Positions 50,691-59,056 of a stretch of DNA of 64,000 nucleotides are shown here, in pieces. Position numbers and translations under genes: made by a program. Numbering within the stretch: the stretch's first letter is position 1; each line of letters begins with the position of its first letter. A model generated the notes under the pieces. It did not search any database. It saw nothing but the letters and a program-made list of their open reading frames with translations, and was not told the DNA's origin. Where the stretch lies: NCBI GenBank assembly GCA_965116785.1, contig OZ220731.1:1302001-1366000 (forward strand), written 5' to 3'. The DNA is from Bin87 sp965116785. Its GTDB lineage: Bacteria > Chloroflexota > Dehalococcoidia > Lucifugimonadales > UBA3495.

Positions 50691-50820
50691 GATGGGTTCC
50701 ATTCGGAGGGTTGGTACGGGCGCGCAAATGCCGGAATTGCGGTTGGCTGGCATACGCCGACGCCGGGTCAACGGATTTGCGACCTCGGCGCCGATGGGTT
50801 GCGGCTGCGGATTTCACCCT

Positions 50821-50849
50821 TTGAATTAGCGTGGCGGCTATGATATTCT
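50821..50849 (+). promoter_or_regulatory. Promoter of the speD-speB operon
   Basis: TTGAAT (50821-50826) and TATTCT (50844-50849) are separated by 17 bp, with a TG one base before the -10, making it an extended -10 promoter. The predicted start near 50856 leaves a leader of about 70 nt before the ATG at 50926. Confidence 0.6.
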
Positions 50850-50851
50850 AT

Positions 50852-50902
50852 GCGCCGCAATTTCACAAGACGGCGCGGCCCCGTCCTTACGGGGCTTATT
50901 TT
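50852..50902 (+). promoter_or_regulatory. Structured leader with terminator-like hairpin before speD
   Basis: Two hairpins lie side by side: GCGCCG/CGGCGC (50852-50857 with 50871-50876) and GCCCCG/CGGGGC (50878-50883 with 50890-50895), the second followed by TTATTTT. The second looks like an intrinsic terminator, yet it is inside the leader of a biosynthetic operon. It may be an attenuator. No known riboswitch class was recognised. Confidence 0.5.
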
Positions 50903-50925
50903 ATCGGCGGGGGCTCGGCAGAAGG

Positions 50926-51357
50926 ATGCACTTGATCATTGACGGTTTCGGCGGCGACCATGCCATGATGTGGGACACCGACCGCCTGCGATCCTTCCTC
51001 GATGAATACCCGGCCGCCCTGGGAATGACCAGGATCACCGAGCCGGAAGTCCTCGAATACCACGGCCCGAAACCCGCCGACAACGGAATCTCCGGCTTCG
51101 TGATCATCGCTGAAAGTCACATCAGCGTCCACACCTTCCCAGAGCGGGACTACGTCAACATCGACGTTTTCTCCTGCAAGTCCTTCGACCACGAACAGGC
51201 CCTGGCCGATGCACGTTCCCTGTTCGATCTGCGCAGCGTGAAAACGTGGGTGCTCGACCGCGGGCTCGAATGGCTCGACGCCGACCAGGGGGTGCGCGAA
51301 ACCGAACGTCAGCGCACCATGCTGCAAACCGCCGCCTCCGGCTCGCCCGTTGCCTAA
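50926..51357 (+). CDS. speD: S-adenosylmethionine decarboxylase proenzyme
   Basis: The 143-residue protein matches the small bacterial pyruvoyl-dependent class: IIDGFGG at the start, IAESHISVHTFPERDYVNIDVFSC at residues 61-84. Self-cleavage is expected between Glu63 and Ser64, with His69 and Cys84 as the other catalytic residues. The product, decarboxylated S-adenosylmethionine, donates aminopropyl groups for polyamines. The C-terminal 40 residues are longer than in minimal members. It overlaps the agmatinase-family gene by eight bases. Confidence 0.92.
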   Translation: MHLIIDGFGGDHAMMWDTDRLRSFLDEYPAALGMTRITEPEVLEYHGPKPADNGISGFVIIAESHISVHTFPERDYVNIDVFSCKSFDHEQALADARSLFDLRSVKTWVLDRGLEWLDADQGVRETERQRTMLQTAASGSPVA

Positions 51358-52249
51358 TCACGAAACTCCGCCCGTTCCCTGGACGCCTACCAACTTCCTG
51401 GCGCTCCCTCCCGAGCAATTCGCGCTGGATAGCGCGTCCGCTGTCCTGATCCCAGTTCCAATCGACAGCACCACTTCCTTCCGCACCGGCGCCCGGCACG
51501 GTCCCGCGGCCATCATCGCCGCGTCCGCCGCGCTCGAGGACTACGAGATCGAACTCGGCGTGGACGTCGCCGAGTTCGGCATCCACACCGCTCCGCCGTT
51601 GGAGCCCCACGTCGGTGATCCGTATCAAATGGTCGAACGCGTCCGGTCAGCGGTTTCGCATTACGCAGTCCAGGGTTCAGGCAAACTCACCGGTGTAATC
51701 GGTGGCGACCATTCCGCCAGCATCGGATCAGCCTTCGCCCACCTGAATCGCAATCCGAACCTATCCGTCCTCTATATCGACGCACATGCCGACCTGCAGG
51801 ACGAATACCAGGGTACCGGCTGGGGTCACGGCTCCGGAGCCCGCCGCATCGCTGAGCGTTGCCCGATATCGCTGGTTGGAGTGCGTACGCTGGCCCTCGC
51901 AGAAAGGCAACATATCGATGCTCACCGCATCCCCATTTGCTACTGGCCGCCGGAAAACGAAAGCGACCTGAATGACATAATCGCTGGTCTGGGTTCAGAC
52001 GTCTACATCAGCGTCGATCTGGATGTGCTGGACCCTGCCGAGATGCCCGCGGTGGGGACACCCGAGCCCGGCGGCATGCGCTGGCTGGACCTGACCCGCA
52101 TCCTTCGGCAGGTATGTCAGAACCGCCGCGTCGTCGGCTTCGACGTGTGCGAGTTGGCGCCTGATCACGGACTGCCCGCCCATGCGTACACCGCCGCAAA
52201 GCTGGTCTACAAGCTGACCGCGTACGCCCTCGCCCTCGGGCCGCGCTGA
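51350..52249 (+). CDS. speB: Agmatinase/arginase family ureohydrolase
   Basis: The 299-residue protein has all Mn-binding signatures of the family: IGGDHSAS near residue 117-124, YIDAHADLQDEYQGTGWGHGS near residue 142-162, and ISVDLDVLDPAEMPAVGTPEPGG near residue 221-243. Linkage to speD favours agmatinase (agmatine to putrescine and urea) over arginase. It starts with TTG 51350, inside the end of speD. No spermidine synthase gene is in the window. Confidence 0.88.
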   Translation: MPNHETPPVPWTPTNFLALPPEQFALDSASAVLIPVPIDSTTSFRTGARHGPAAIIAASAALEDYEIELGVDVAEFGIHTAPPLEPHVGDPYQMVERVRSAVSHYAVQGSGKLTGVIGGDHSASIGSAFAHLNRNPNLSVLYIDAHADLQDEYQGTGWGHGSGARRIAERCPISLVGVRTLALAERQHIDAHRIPICYWPPENESDLNDIIAGLGSDVYISVDLDVLDPAEMPAVGTPEPGGMRWLDLTRILRQVCQNRRVVGFDVCELAPDHGLPAHAYTAAKLVYKLTAYALALGPR

Positions 52250-52790
52250 TCCACTGACCACCTCCCGTCGCGCGACCGTCGCCCTGTCCCCATGGCTGCG
52301 TCGGTAGGACCTAACCCCAACCGCCTTGTGGAGGGTAGATGACAACGCGCTGTCGCAACTTATGGAAGGTGCGGGCTATCCTGGGATTGCAGGCGAGAAA
52401 CTCCTGACCCGACCAGGTCTCGGGCGACAGCCGCCACTCAGATCAGCATCCAAGTCGCTAACGGCGTCATGGAGACTGTCTCTGATCGCATTACCCAGGG
52501 CAGTCCTATGGCCACCGGGCCCGCCACAGCCCGCCATGGCGTGGGTACGGAAAATGCCTACCGAATCAGCTTCATCCCTGCGGTGCGGGTCAGCGGCTCT
52601 ACGCCGGTCCGTTGACCCGGCGCGCATCGTTTCAGATCGCCAAGTAGCTCGTTCTGTCCTCATCCAGCAACGATGACTCCACTCGCCCGTAAGACCCAGC
52701 GCCCGCGATAGGAGTGAGGGAGCGGCGGGTCGTCGTGAGATGCGGCCGGGGTCTGCCGGCTCGTGCCTGCCCGTCCGCCGACGTGTTTTC
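52250..52790. other. Intergenic stretch without a recognisable gene
   Basis: About 540 bp between the agmatinase-family gene and the HMGL-like promoter contain only short open frames on both strands with no recognisable motif. I found no tRNA-like fold, terminator or transposon end. It could hold an unrecognised small gene, an old gene remnant or a regulatory region. Confidence 0.5.
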
Positions 52791-52820
52791 TTGACAATGC
52801 CGGCGGGCCAACCCTAGAAT
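52791..52820 (+). promoter_or_regulatory. Near-consensus promoter of the HMGL-like gene
   Basis: A perfect -35 TTGACA (52791-52796) and a -10 TAGAAT (52815-52820) are separated by 18 bp. The gene start is 70 bp downstream with AAGGAG before it. This is the best sigma-70-like promoter in the window. Confidence 0.8.
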
Positions 52821-52889
52821 TTCGGCATTCCGCGCGTTCGCGCGCCCTGGAATCAAGCCACGCGCGCCTTCCGGCGCAAGGAGTTTCCC

Positions 52890-54083
52890 ATGCCAAACCA
52901 ATGGCCCACCGTCCACTATAAAGAGGAGGGCATGCGTGAGGGCATGCAGATCGAGGACGCCAACATCGCCGTCGATGACAAGGTCGAACTCCTCGACATG
53001 CTGTCCGAAACCGGCCTCACCAGCATCGTCGTCGGCTCTTTCGTCAGTCCCAGGTGGACGCCCCAGATGGAGCGGATCGACGAGATCGTGACGAAGTTTA
53101 CCCCCAAGCTGGGTGTTACCTACACGGCCCTCGCTCTGAACGCGCGCGGAGTCGAGCGTGCTCGCGCCTACACGCCGCCCCTGACAATCGAGCGCGACGC
53201 CTATCCGCGACTGTCCTGTCACCTGTGCGACGTGTTCGCCCGCCGAAACACCAACCGCAGCCAGATGCAGGAGATGGAGCGCTGGCCAGCCATCATCGCC
53301 CAGGCCCAGGAGATGGGGATCACCGAGGCCGGCATCGGCTGCAACGCATCCTGGGGTTCCAACTTCCTCGGCGAGTTCGAGGTGGACACCCTGATGACCC
53401 TGTTTGAATACCAGCATGGGCTGTGGGAAGAAGCCGGTATCAACGTGCGCAGTTGTTCCATGGGCGACCCCATGAGCCACTGCACGCCGGCCAAGGTCGA
53501 GGAGAGCATCGTTCGTGTGAAGGAACGTTGGCCCGAGATCGACCACTTCCGTCTGCACCTCCACAACGGCCGCAACATGGCTATCGCTTCCGCCTATGCG
53601 GCCATGCGTATTCTGGGCCCGGAGGATACCCTTGAGCTAGACGGGACCATCGGCGGTTTCGGCGGCTGCCCCTACTGCGGGAACGGGCGCGCCACCGGTA
53701 TGGCGCCTACCGAAGACCTGCTCCACATGATGGAGGATATGGGTATCCCCACCGGCGTCGATATCGACAAACTCGTCGATTGCGTCTGGGCCGCCGAGCG
53801 CATCATCGGCCGGGAACTTTACGGGCATGTCTCCAAGGCCGGCCCGCGTCCTCGCGCCAGCGCCGGCAACCTCTACGACATCAACATGCCCTTCGTGGAA
53901 ACCCTCGAGCAGGCCACCCACTTCAAGAAAGGCGAGCAGATGTACGAGGGCGGTCTCTACCCCTATCGCGAGCCCGTCACCAGCCCCTACCGCGACCGAC
54001 TCGATCAGGGTCAACCCGCTTTCGGCACCGGTCCGGAGGAGTTCCCCTGGAACCAGGACTGGCTTCCCAAAGCTAACAGCTAG
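52890..54083 (+). CDS. HMGL-like (pyruvate carboxyltransferase domain) enzyme
   Basis: The 397-residue protein fits the DRE-TIM metallolyase/HMG-CoA lyase superfamily. It starts with MREGMQIED (the family's RDGxQ reads REGMQ), has the strand FRLHLHNGRNMAIASAYAAMRIL with the His-x-His metal pair near residue 217, and DGTIGGFGGCPYCGNGRATG near residue 251-270. HMG-CoA lyase, citramalate synthase and related aldol enzymes share this form. The exact reaction is not predictable. The strong promoter suggests high expression. Confidence 0.87.
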   Translation: MPNQWPTVHYKEEGMREGMQIEDANIAVDDKVELLDMLSETGLTSIVVGSFVSPRWTPQMERIDEIVTKFTPKLGVTYTALALNARGVERARAYTPPLTIERDAYPRLSCHLCDVFARRNTNRSQMQEMERWPAIIAQAQEMGITEAGIGCNASWGSNFLGEFEVDTLMTLFEYQHGLWEEAGINVRSCSMGDPMSHCTPAKVEESIVRVKERWPEIDHFRLHLHNGRNMAIASAYAAMRILGPEDTLELDGTIGGFGGCPYCGNGRATGMAPTEDLLHMMEDMGIPTGVDIDKLVDCVWAAERIIGRELYGHVSKAGPRPRASAGNLYDINMPFVETLEQATHFKKGEQMYEGGLYPYREPVTSPYRDRLDQGQPAFGTGPEEFPWNQDWLPKANS

Positions 54084-54106
54084 ACCGAAGCTGCCAGGCA
54101 CCAAAA

Positions 54107-54134
54107 AAGGGGCGGGTTTTCGGACCCGCCCCTT
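54107..54134. terminator. Bidirectional terminator after the HMGL-like gene
   Basis: AAGGGGCGGGT and ACCCGCCCCTT form an 11-bp stem with a six-base loop, flanked by an A-run on the left and TTCGTTT on the right. It serves the plus-strand HMGL-like gene and the converging minus-strand beta-propeller gene. Confidence 0.88.
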
Positions 54135-54164
54135 CGTTTAGCCGTTGACTTCGCGTAGTTGCCG

Positions 54165-55154
54165 CTATGCAGAGGTGCACGCCACGCTGATCACGTTCTG
54201 AGCCATTTCCGGCAGTTGGTCGGACGACCAGGAAGAACCGCCGTCGTGGGTTCCGAACACCTGGCCGCGTCGCGTGCAGAAGTAGACCTGCGACGGATCC
54301 TGCCGGTTCACCGCCACGCCAAAGGTGGTGCTGCCCGGGCTGATTCCGGAATCGAACCGTTCCCAGCTTTCGCCCAGGTTGGTGGTCCGCATTACGCCGC
54401 CCTGTTCGCTGCCGAAGTTCATGCCCACGCAGGCGTACAGGGTGTTGGCATTGCTGGGATCGCGCACGATGCCGCGGGAGTACTTAATCTCGGAGAACCG
54501 GTCGAATTCACAGTCCTGCCAGGACGCTCCCCGGTCAGTGCTCCGCCATACGCCCGTGCGGTTGGAGATCAGCACCGACTGCGAATCTGATCCGCCCACT
54601 GCCACACCGTGAAGGTCCAGCAGGTCCACATCACCAGCGAACTCGCTGTTGCGAATCGTCCAGGTGTGTCCGCCGTCCGTGCTGCTGGCCGCGCCGCCAA
54701 CTTCCAGCGCCGCGTACATGTTGTTCGGGTTGGCGGCTTCAATGTCGATGCCGAGGATACGCATGGCAAAAGCCATCTGCACCTGCTCAGGGTTCGACAC
54801 GGTCGCGATGTGCGCCCAGTTCTCGCCGCCGTCTTCACTCTTGTATACCTCGGCGCCTTCGGTGCCCAGGAACATGATATTGGAGTCGTTGGGGTGGAAC
54901 CGGATGGACCACACCATCCGCCCTTCCGTCATGTTCATGCGCTGCCAATGGTCACCGCCATCGGTGCTCCGGTAAACTCCCCTTTGCGTTCCACAAAAGA
55001 TCGTCCGCGGGTCGTTCGGATGAATGGCAATGGCCCGCGCCTGCGTGGCCGGCGCCAGCCCATCGGTGAGCAGATCCCAGTGGGCATCGCCCGCCGCCTT
55101 TCGGTACAGTCCGCTGGCTTCGGCGCCAACGTAAACGATAGTGTTGCCTGCCAT
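54165..55154 (-). CDS. Asp-box beta-propeller protein (sialidase/sortilin-like BNR repeats)
   Basis: The 329-residue protein is built of repeated beta-propeller blades with at least six Asp-box motifs (STDGGDHW, SEDGGENW, STDGGHTW, STDRGASW, TTNLGESW, THDGGSSW). There is no signal peptide, and the catalytic Arg triad of true sialidases is not apparent. It may be a binding scaffold or an uncharacterised hydrolase. It stands alone, ending near a shared terminator, and 142 bp separates it from comF. Confidence 0.85.
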   Translation of the reverse strand: MAGNTIVYVGAEASGLYRKAAGDAHWDLLTDGLAPATQARAIAIHPNDPRTIFCGTQRGVYRSTDGGDHWQRMNMTEGRMVWSIRFHPNDSNIMFLGTEGAEVYKSEDGGENWAHIATVSNPEQVQMAFAMRILGIDIEAANPNNMYAALEVGGAASSTDGGHTWTIRNSEFAGDVDLLDLHGVAVGGSDSQSVLISNRTGVWRSTDRGASWQDCEFDRFSEIKYSRGIVRDPSNANTLYACVGMNFGSEQGGVMRTTNLGESWERFDSGISPGSTTFGVAVNRQDPSQVYFCTRRGQVFGTHDGGSSWSSDQLPEMAQNVISVACTSA

Positions 55155-55296
55155 GATGCTGCCTCCTGATTCTTTGGTGTCGGTATGGTACCCGTTGCCG
55201 CCATTTCAGCAGACAGCATGTAGGATGTCAAACTGGCCGCCCATTGGGACTACCAATGCACCCGGCCTGCCCGGGAAGGCTGGCCCGACCCCGGGA

Positions 55297-56043
55297 TCAC
55301 TCTCCCGTGCGCCGATTCCCTGCCACCGACAGGGTCAGGCACCAGACTGACGCGGCGCCGGCCTCTTTGAGCACCGCCGCGCAGACATCCAGCGTGCTTC
55401 CTGTGGTCGCCACGTCGTCGACCAGGATAATTTGCTGGCCGTGAACTTCGCTGGGATGGGAAACGGCGACACTGTCGGCCACGTTGACCACCCTGCCGGC
55501 CGCGCTAGTCATCCCGGCCTGGGGGTCGACCCGACGGGTTCGCGCCAGCAGGTCCCCGCAGTACGGCACATCGCAGCGTCCCGCCACCCGACGAGCCAGC
55601 AGTTCCGCCTGATTGTAACCCCGTTCTCGCCGGCGGCTCGTGTGCATCGGGACCGGCGCCACCAGGTCGCCCGGCAGTGGATTTCTCACCAGATATTCGG
55701 CGAGCATGTCACCCAACTGCGGCGCGGCAGCCTTGATGCCACCGTATTTGAAAGCCAGTATTGCCTGCCGGATGCTTCCTTCATAGTGGTACGGTGCGCG
55801 CACGCCGTCGAAATGGCGTTCAGATTGTGCGCATGCCTGGCAAAGTTCGTGCTCGCCATACGCCGCGCACACCCGACAATGCGGAGGACTCAGCAACGGC
55901 AAATCGTCCATACATCGGTCGCAGATGATCTTTCCCGATCCACCGCAACCCACGCACTCCAACGGGTACAGCGTGTCCAATAAGGTCCGCCCCGCCAGGC
56001 CGGCCAGGTTCTGCAGGGGCGCCAAGCGCCGGATCAGCGACAC
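55297..56043 (-). CDS. ComF family protein (phosphoribosyltransferase fold)
   Basis: The 248-residue product from GTG 56043 has the N-terminal double zinc ribbon (ECVGCGGSGKIICDRC and CRVCAAYGEHELCQAC), FKYGG near residue 95, MHTSRRRERGYNQAELLAR near residue 125-143, and the PRPP loop ILVDDVATTGSTLD near residue 209-222. ComF helps DNA uptake in competent bacteria; elsewhere its role is unclear. The start follows the NUDIX stop by 16 bp on the same strand. An upstream extension would be antisense-like and is rejected. Confidence 0.9.
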   Translation of the reverse strand: MSLIRRLAPLQNLAGLAGRTLLDTLYPLECVGCGGSGKIICDRCMDDLPLLSPPHCRVCAAYGEHELCQACAQSERHFDGVRAPYHYEGSIRQAILAFKYGGIKAAAPQLGDMLAEYLVRNPLPGDLVAPVPMHTSRRRERGYNQAELLARRVAGRCDVPYCGDLLARTRRVDPQAGMTSAAGRVVNVADSVAVSHPSEVHGQQIILVDDVATTGSTLDVCAAVLKEAGAASVWCLTLSVAGNRRTGE

Positions 56044-56059
56044 GGCCGACTGCTCAACG

Positions 56060-56554
56060 CTAACCGTTCTGAATCCGTTGCCAGTGCCTGAGGATCTGTT
56101 CGTCGCGGGGAAACGCCAGTGGTGGCAGTTCATCCAGCGCGAAAAACCCCACGTCAAGCGACTCGGGACCAGGGACCAGTTCACCCCCCACCTCATGCGC
56201 GGCATACGCCGCCACAACGACCGGATTGCCCGCGTCCGAGAACAGTCCTATCAATTTGTCGATCGCGACGAGCAGGCCCGTTTCTTCCACCACTTCCCGC
56301 GCGGCCGCAGTTTCCACCGGTTCGCCCCGGTCAACATAACCTCCCGGCATGCTCCACAAGCCATAGCCGGTCTGCACCGCCCGCCTGACCATCAGCGTCC
56401 TGCCGTCCCTTTCAATCACACACGCGGCCGCCAGTTTCGGATCGTAGTAAACCACCCGCCCGCATTGGGGACACACTGGATGCTCACGACCTTCGAGCTG
56501 ACGCACGACCAAGCGTGTTCCGCATCCCGCGCAAAATTTGTCGCCGCTGGTCAT
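56060..56554 (-). CDS. NUDIX hydrolase with N-terminal zinc ribbon
   Basis: The 164-residue protein has a zinc ribbon (FCAGCG and CPQCG, residues about 7-32) as in NADH pyrophosphatases, then VIERDGRTLMVRR and the NUDIX box GGYVDRGEPVETAAAREVVEETG near residue 68-90. It hydrolyses a nucleoside diphosphate derivative. ATG 56554 overlaps the ribokinase stop as ATGA and follows GGGGG. It is the middle gene of a ribokinase-NUDIX-ComF operon. Confidence 0.9.
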   Translation of the reverse strand: MTSGDKFCAGCGTRLVVRQLEGREHPVCPQCGRVVYYDPKLAAACVIERDGRTLMVRRAVQTGYGLWSMPGGYVDRGEPVETAAAREVVEETGLLVAIDKLIGLFSDAGNPVVVAAYAAHEVGGELVPGPESLDVGFFALDELPPLAFPRDEQILRHWQRIQNG

Positions 56555-57525
56555 GGCCCCCGATCGCCAACGTGTTCGCCCTGTGGAGTTGTATGGGCCA
56601 TCAAGGTTAGCACCTCTTCTCGTTCTGGCATCGAATCCTGCGCCCCAACGCGCGTTACCGACAGCGCGCCGGCGGCACACCCCCATCGGACCGCCGACTC
56701 GAGCGAACGTCCTTCGGACAGCGCCACCGCCAGTGCTCCGTTGAAAGCGTCGCCGGCAGCTACAGTGTCGACGGCCTGCACCGCGAACGGAGGGACCTGC
56801 CCACTGCCGTCACCGTTGGCCCAGAACGCCCCTTGCGAGCCCAATTTGATCACCGCCGACCCAACACCGCGTGCCAGTAACTCATCGGCAGCCCTGCCGG
56901 CCGCGCGCATGTCCGTGATCGGATACCCCACCAGCGCCTCCGCCTCGGTTTCGTTGGGCGTGATGATCGATACGCTTTGGTAAAAGTCGCGGGGCACGGG
57001 TCGCACTGGGCCCGGATCGAGAATGACCTGGACACCGTGTGCAGCCGCGATTTCGGCGACCTTGACCGAAAGGCTGACCGACACCTCCAGTTGCAGCATT
57101 ATCGCGGAGGCCTGCGGAAGCATTGCCGCCACGGCATCGTATTCAGCATCGCCGCACGTGTCATTCGCTCCCAAGACCTGCACGATCCGGTTCTGCCCAT
57201 TTTCTCCCACACTGATTACCGCGATGCCGGAATTGGTCCCCGGTGATATTCCCACCGCGCCAGTCTCGACCCCCGCCGACCGCAACAGGTCCAATAGTTG
57301 CGGGCCGAACACATCATCCCCGACCCGTCCCACCATCGCCGACCGCGCGCCCATCCGCGCCGCAGCCACCGCCTGGTTTGCGCCCTTGCCTCCCGCATAC
57401 GTCACGAACCGGTCACCCACTACGGTCTCGCCGTCAGCCGGCAGGCGCTCGGAAAACGTAACCAGATCCATATTGATGCCGCCCAGGGATAGGATCAGCG
57501 GGCGGTCACCAGCGTCGCGTGTCAT
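56551..57525 (-). CDS. rbsK: Ribokinase (PfkB family carbohydrate kinase)
   Basis: The 324-residue protein has GGINMDLVTFSERLPADGETV near the start, the sugar-binding YAGGKGANQAVAAARMG near residue 44-60, a second signature with the catalytic Asp in DTVAAGDAFNGALAVAL near residue 256-272, and ITPNETEAEALVG near residue 183. These fit ribokinase better than fructokinase. It phosphorylates ribose for entry into pentose metabolism. No ribose transporter is nearby. It overlaps the NUDIX gene by ATGA. Confidence 0.88.
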   Translation of the reverse strand: MTRDAGDRPLILSLGGINMDLVTFSERLPADGETVVGDRFVTYAGGKGANQAVAAARMGARSAMVGRVGDDVFGPQLLDLLRSAGVETGAVGISPGTNSGIAVISVGENGQNRIVQVLGANDTCGDAEYDAVAAMLPQASAIMLQLEVSVSLSVKVAEIAAAHGVQVILDPGPVRPVPRDFYQSVSIITPNETEAEALVGYPITDMRAAGRAADELLARGVGSAVIKLGSQGAFWANGDGSGQVPPFAVQAVDTVAAGDAFNGALAVALSEGRSLESAVRWGCAAGALSVTRVGAQDSMPEREEVLTLMAHTTPQGEHVGDRGP

Positions 57526-57600
57526 CGAAACCTGACATAACGAAAATGCGGCCTCACGCTAACACCAGACATCCCTCGCGTCAACGCAATATAACCCCCG

Positions 57601-57609
57601 TGCTATAAT
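57601..57609 (+). promoter_or_regulatory. Extended -10 promoter of the CoA transferase gene
   Basis: TGCTATAAT lies 33 bp before the ATG at 57642, identical to the extended -10 elements upstream of tRNA-Gln and of the MFS gene. No clear -35 is seen. Confidence 0.65.
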
Positions 57610-57641
57610 CCGCCAAACCTGAAAAAGCGAGGACTCAAACG

Positions 57642-58865
57642 ATGTCTCAGCCTCTGGAAAACATCAAGGTGGTCGACTTGACCCGTACCCTCGCGGGTCC
57701 GTTTTGTACCCAGAATCTGGCCGATATGGGGGCCGATGTCGTCAAAATCGAAGAGCCCAACGATGGCGACGAGACCCGCAAGTGGCCGCCCATCTGGAAC
57801 GGGGAAAGCACCCAGTTCATGTCGTTCAACCGCAACAAGCGGAGCCTGTCGGTAAATCTAAAGTCGGACGAGGGCCTCGGCATCGTCAAGAAGTTGGCCA
57901 AGGAAGCCGACGTGATGATCGAAAGCTTCCGCGCCGGCACCCTGGCCCGCATGGGCCTGGGCTACGAGGACATCAAGGCAATCAACCCCGACATCGTTTA
58001 CTGCACCATCTCCGGATACGGGCGCACGGGCCCCATGGCCAACAAGCCCGGTTACGACCTGATCATCCAGGCCTACAGCGGGTTGATGCACCTCACCGGC
58101 GATCCGAACGGCCCTCCCCAGCGCGTCGGGTTCTCCCTGGTGGACCTGTTCACCGGCATGCTGGCATACGGATCAATTGTTACTGCCCTGTACCACCGCG
58201 ACAAAACCGGAGAAGGGCAGTTGATCGACACCGCCTTGCTGGACGGACAGGTCGCCGCCATGAGCTACCACGCAACCGGTTTTATCGGCACCGGTATCGA
58301 GCCTCATCGTTTGGGATCCGGCCATCCCAGCCTCGTGCCTTATCAGAGCTTCCAGGCCTCCGACGGGTTTTTCATCCTGGGGGTTGCCAATCCGAACCTT
58401 TGGGAGCGCTTCTGCAACGCAATCGGGCACCCCGACTTGAAGGACGATCCCAAGTTTGCCACGAACCCTGATCGCGTCGCGCATCGAGGCGAGATGGTTG
58501 ACCTGTTGAACGGCATTTTCTCCGCCAACACCGTGGCCCACTGGGTCAAGGTCATCGATGAGGCGGGGGTTCCCGTAGGACCGATCAACAAGACTTCGGA
58601 CGTGGTGGCGGACGAACAAGTCAAGGCCAGGGAAATGTTCCTGGAAATCAACCACCCCCACGTGCCGGACCTTCGGGTTCCCAACTCGCCGATCAAGCTC
58701 CAGGGAACTCCGGCTCAACTGCGAATGGCTCCTCCGCTTTTGGGCGAGCACAACGAAGAAGTGCTGGCGGAACTGGGTTACGACTCGGATGAGTTTGCCA
58801 GGCTTTTGGAATCGGGAGCCGTCGGAGAGCCTGGCAAGGAGATCAGCGGGGTCGGCGCGCACTGA
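57642..58865 (+). CDS. Class III (CaiB/BaiF) CoA transferase
   Basis: The 407-residue protein is a complete class III CoA transferase: IKVVDLTRTLAGPFCTQNLADMGADV at the start (cited in two parts: VVDLTRTLAGPF and ADMGADVVKIE), NRNKRSLSVNL near residue 63, YGRTGPMANKPGYDLIIQA near residue 126-144, and the catalytic Asp168 in RVGFSLVDLFTG. It transfers CoA among dicarboxylic or other acids. It stands alone with its own promoter and a terminator-like hairpin. In contrast to the gene at 492-1763, its active-site Asp is intact. Confidence 0.93.
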   Translation: MSQPLENIKVVDLTRTLAGPFCTQNLADMGADVVKIEEPNDGDETRKWPPIWNGESTQFMSFNRNKRSLSVNLKSDEGLGIVKKLAKEADVMIESFRAGTLARMGLGYEDIKAINPDIVYCTISGYGRTGPMANKPGYDLIIQAYSGLMHLTGDPNGPPQRVGFSLVDLFTGMLAYGSIVTALYHRDKTGEGQLIDTALLDGQVAAMSYHATGFIGTGIEPHRLGSGHPSLVPYQSFQASDGFFILGVANPNLWERFCNAIGHPDLKDDPKFATNPDRVAHRGEMVDLLNGIFSANTVAHWVKVIDEAGVPVGPINKTSDVVADEQVKAREMFLEINHPHVPDLRVPNSPIKLQGTPAQLRMAPPLLGEHNEEVLAELGYDSDEFARLLESGAVGEPGKEISGVGAH

Positions 58866-58889
58866 TTACCGTTGGTTCGCACAACGCAC

Positions 58890-58934
58890 GTTATGTAGAT
58901 AACAAGCACGATTTCCACCGCTTTTTTACATAAC
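58890..58934. repeat. Inverted repeat upstream of the tRNA cluster
   Basis: Perfect 8-bp arms GTTATGTA (58890-58897) and TACATAAC (58927-58934) are separated by 29 bp. It lies between the CoA transferase stop and the terminator hairpin at 58949. It could be an operator, a weak hairpin or chance. Confidence 0.35.
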
Positions 58935-58948
58935 ATGTCCATAAGCGG

Positions 58949-58976
58949 CCCGGCGCAGCATCGTGCCGGGTCGTTT
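58949..58976 (+). terminator. Probable terminator after the CoA transferase gene
   Basis: CCCGGCGC and GTGCCGGG form an eight-pair stem (one G-U) with an AGCATC loop at 58949-58970, followed by TCGTTT. It separates the CoA transferase from the tRNA cluster promoter. Confidence 0.6.
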
Positions 58977-59008
58977 GCTTCAACACCGATGCGTCAGCGG
59001 TGCCCCGG

Positions 59009-59037
59009 TTGCCGTGTGGATACACCAGGGCTATAAT
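59009..59037 (+). promoter_or_regulatory. Promoter of the four-tRNA cluster
   Basis: TTGCCG (59009-59014) and a perfect TATAAT (59032-59037) are separated by 17 bp. The predicted start lies about 13 bp before the first tRNA. Confidence 0.75.
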
Positions 59038-59056
59038 ATTTGGACAGGTCACGCTC

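Noticed and set aside
52326..52676. Short open frames on both strands in the 52.3-52.7 kb gap
   Set aside because: No motif, no ribosome-binding site and compositions dominated by Arg, Ser and Pro; not supported as genes.
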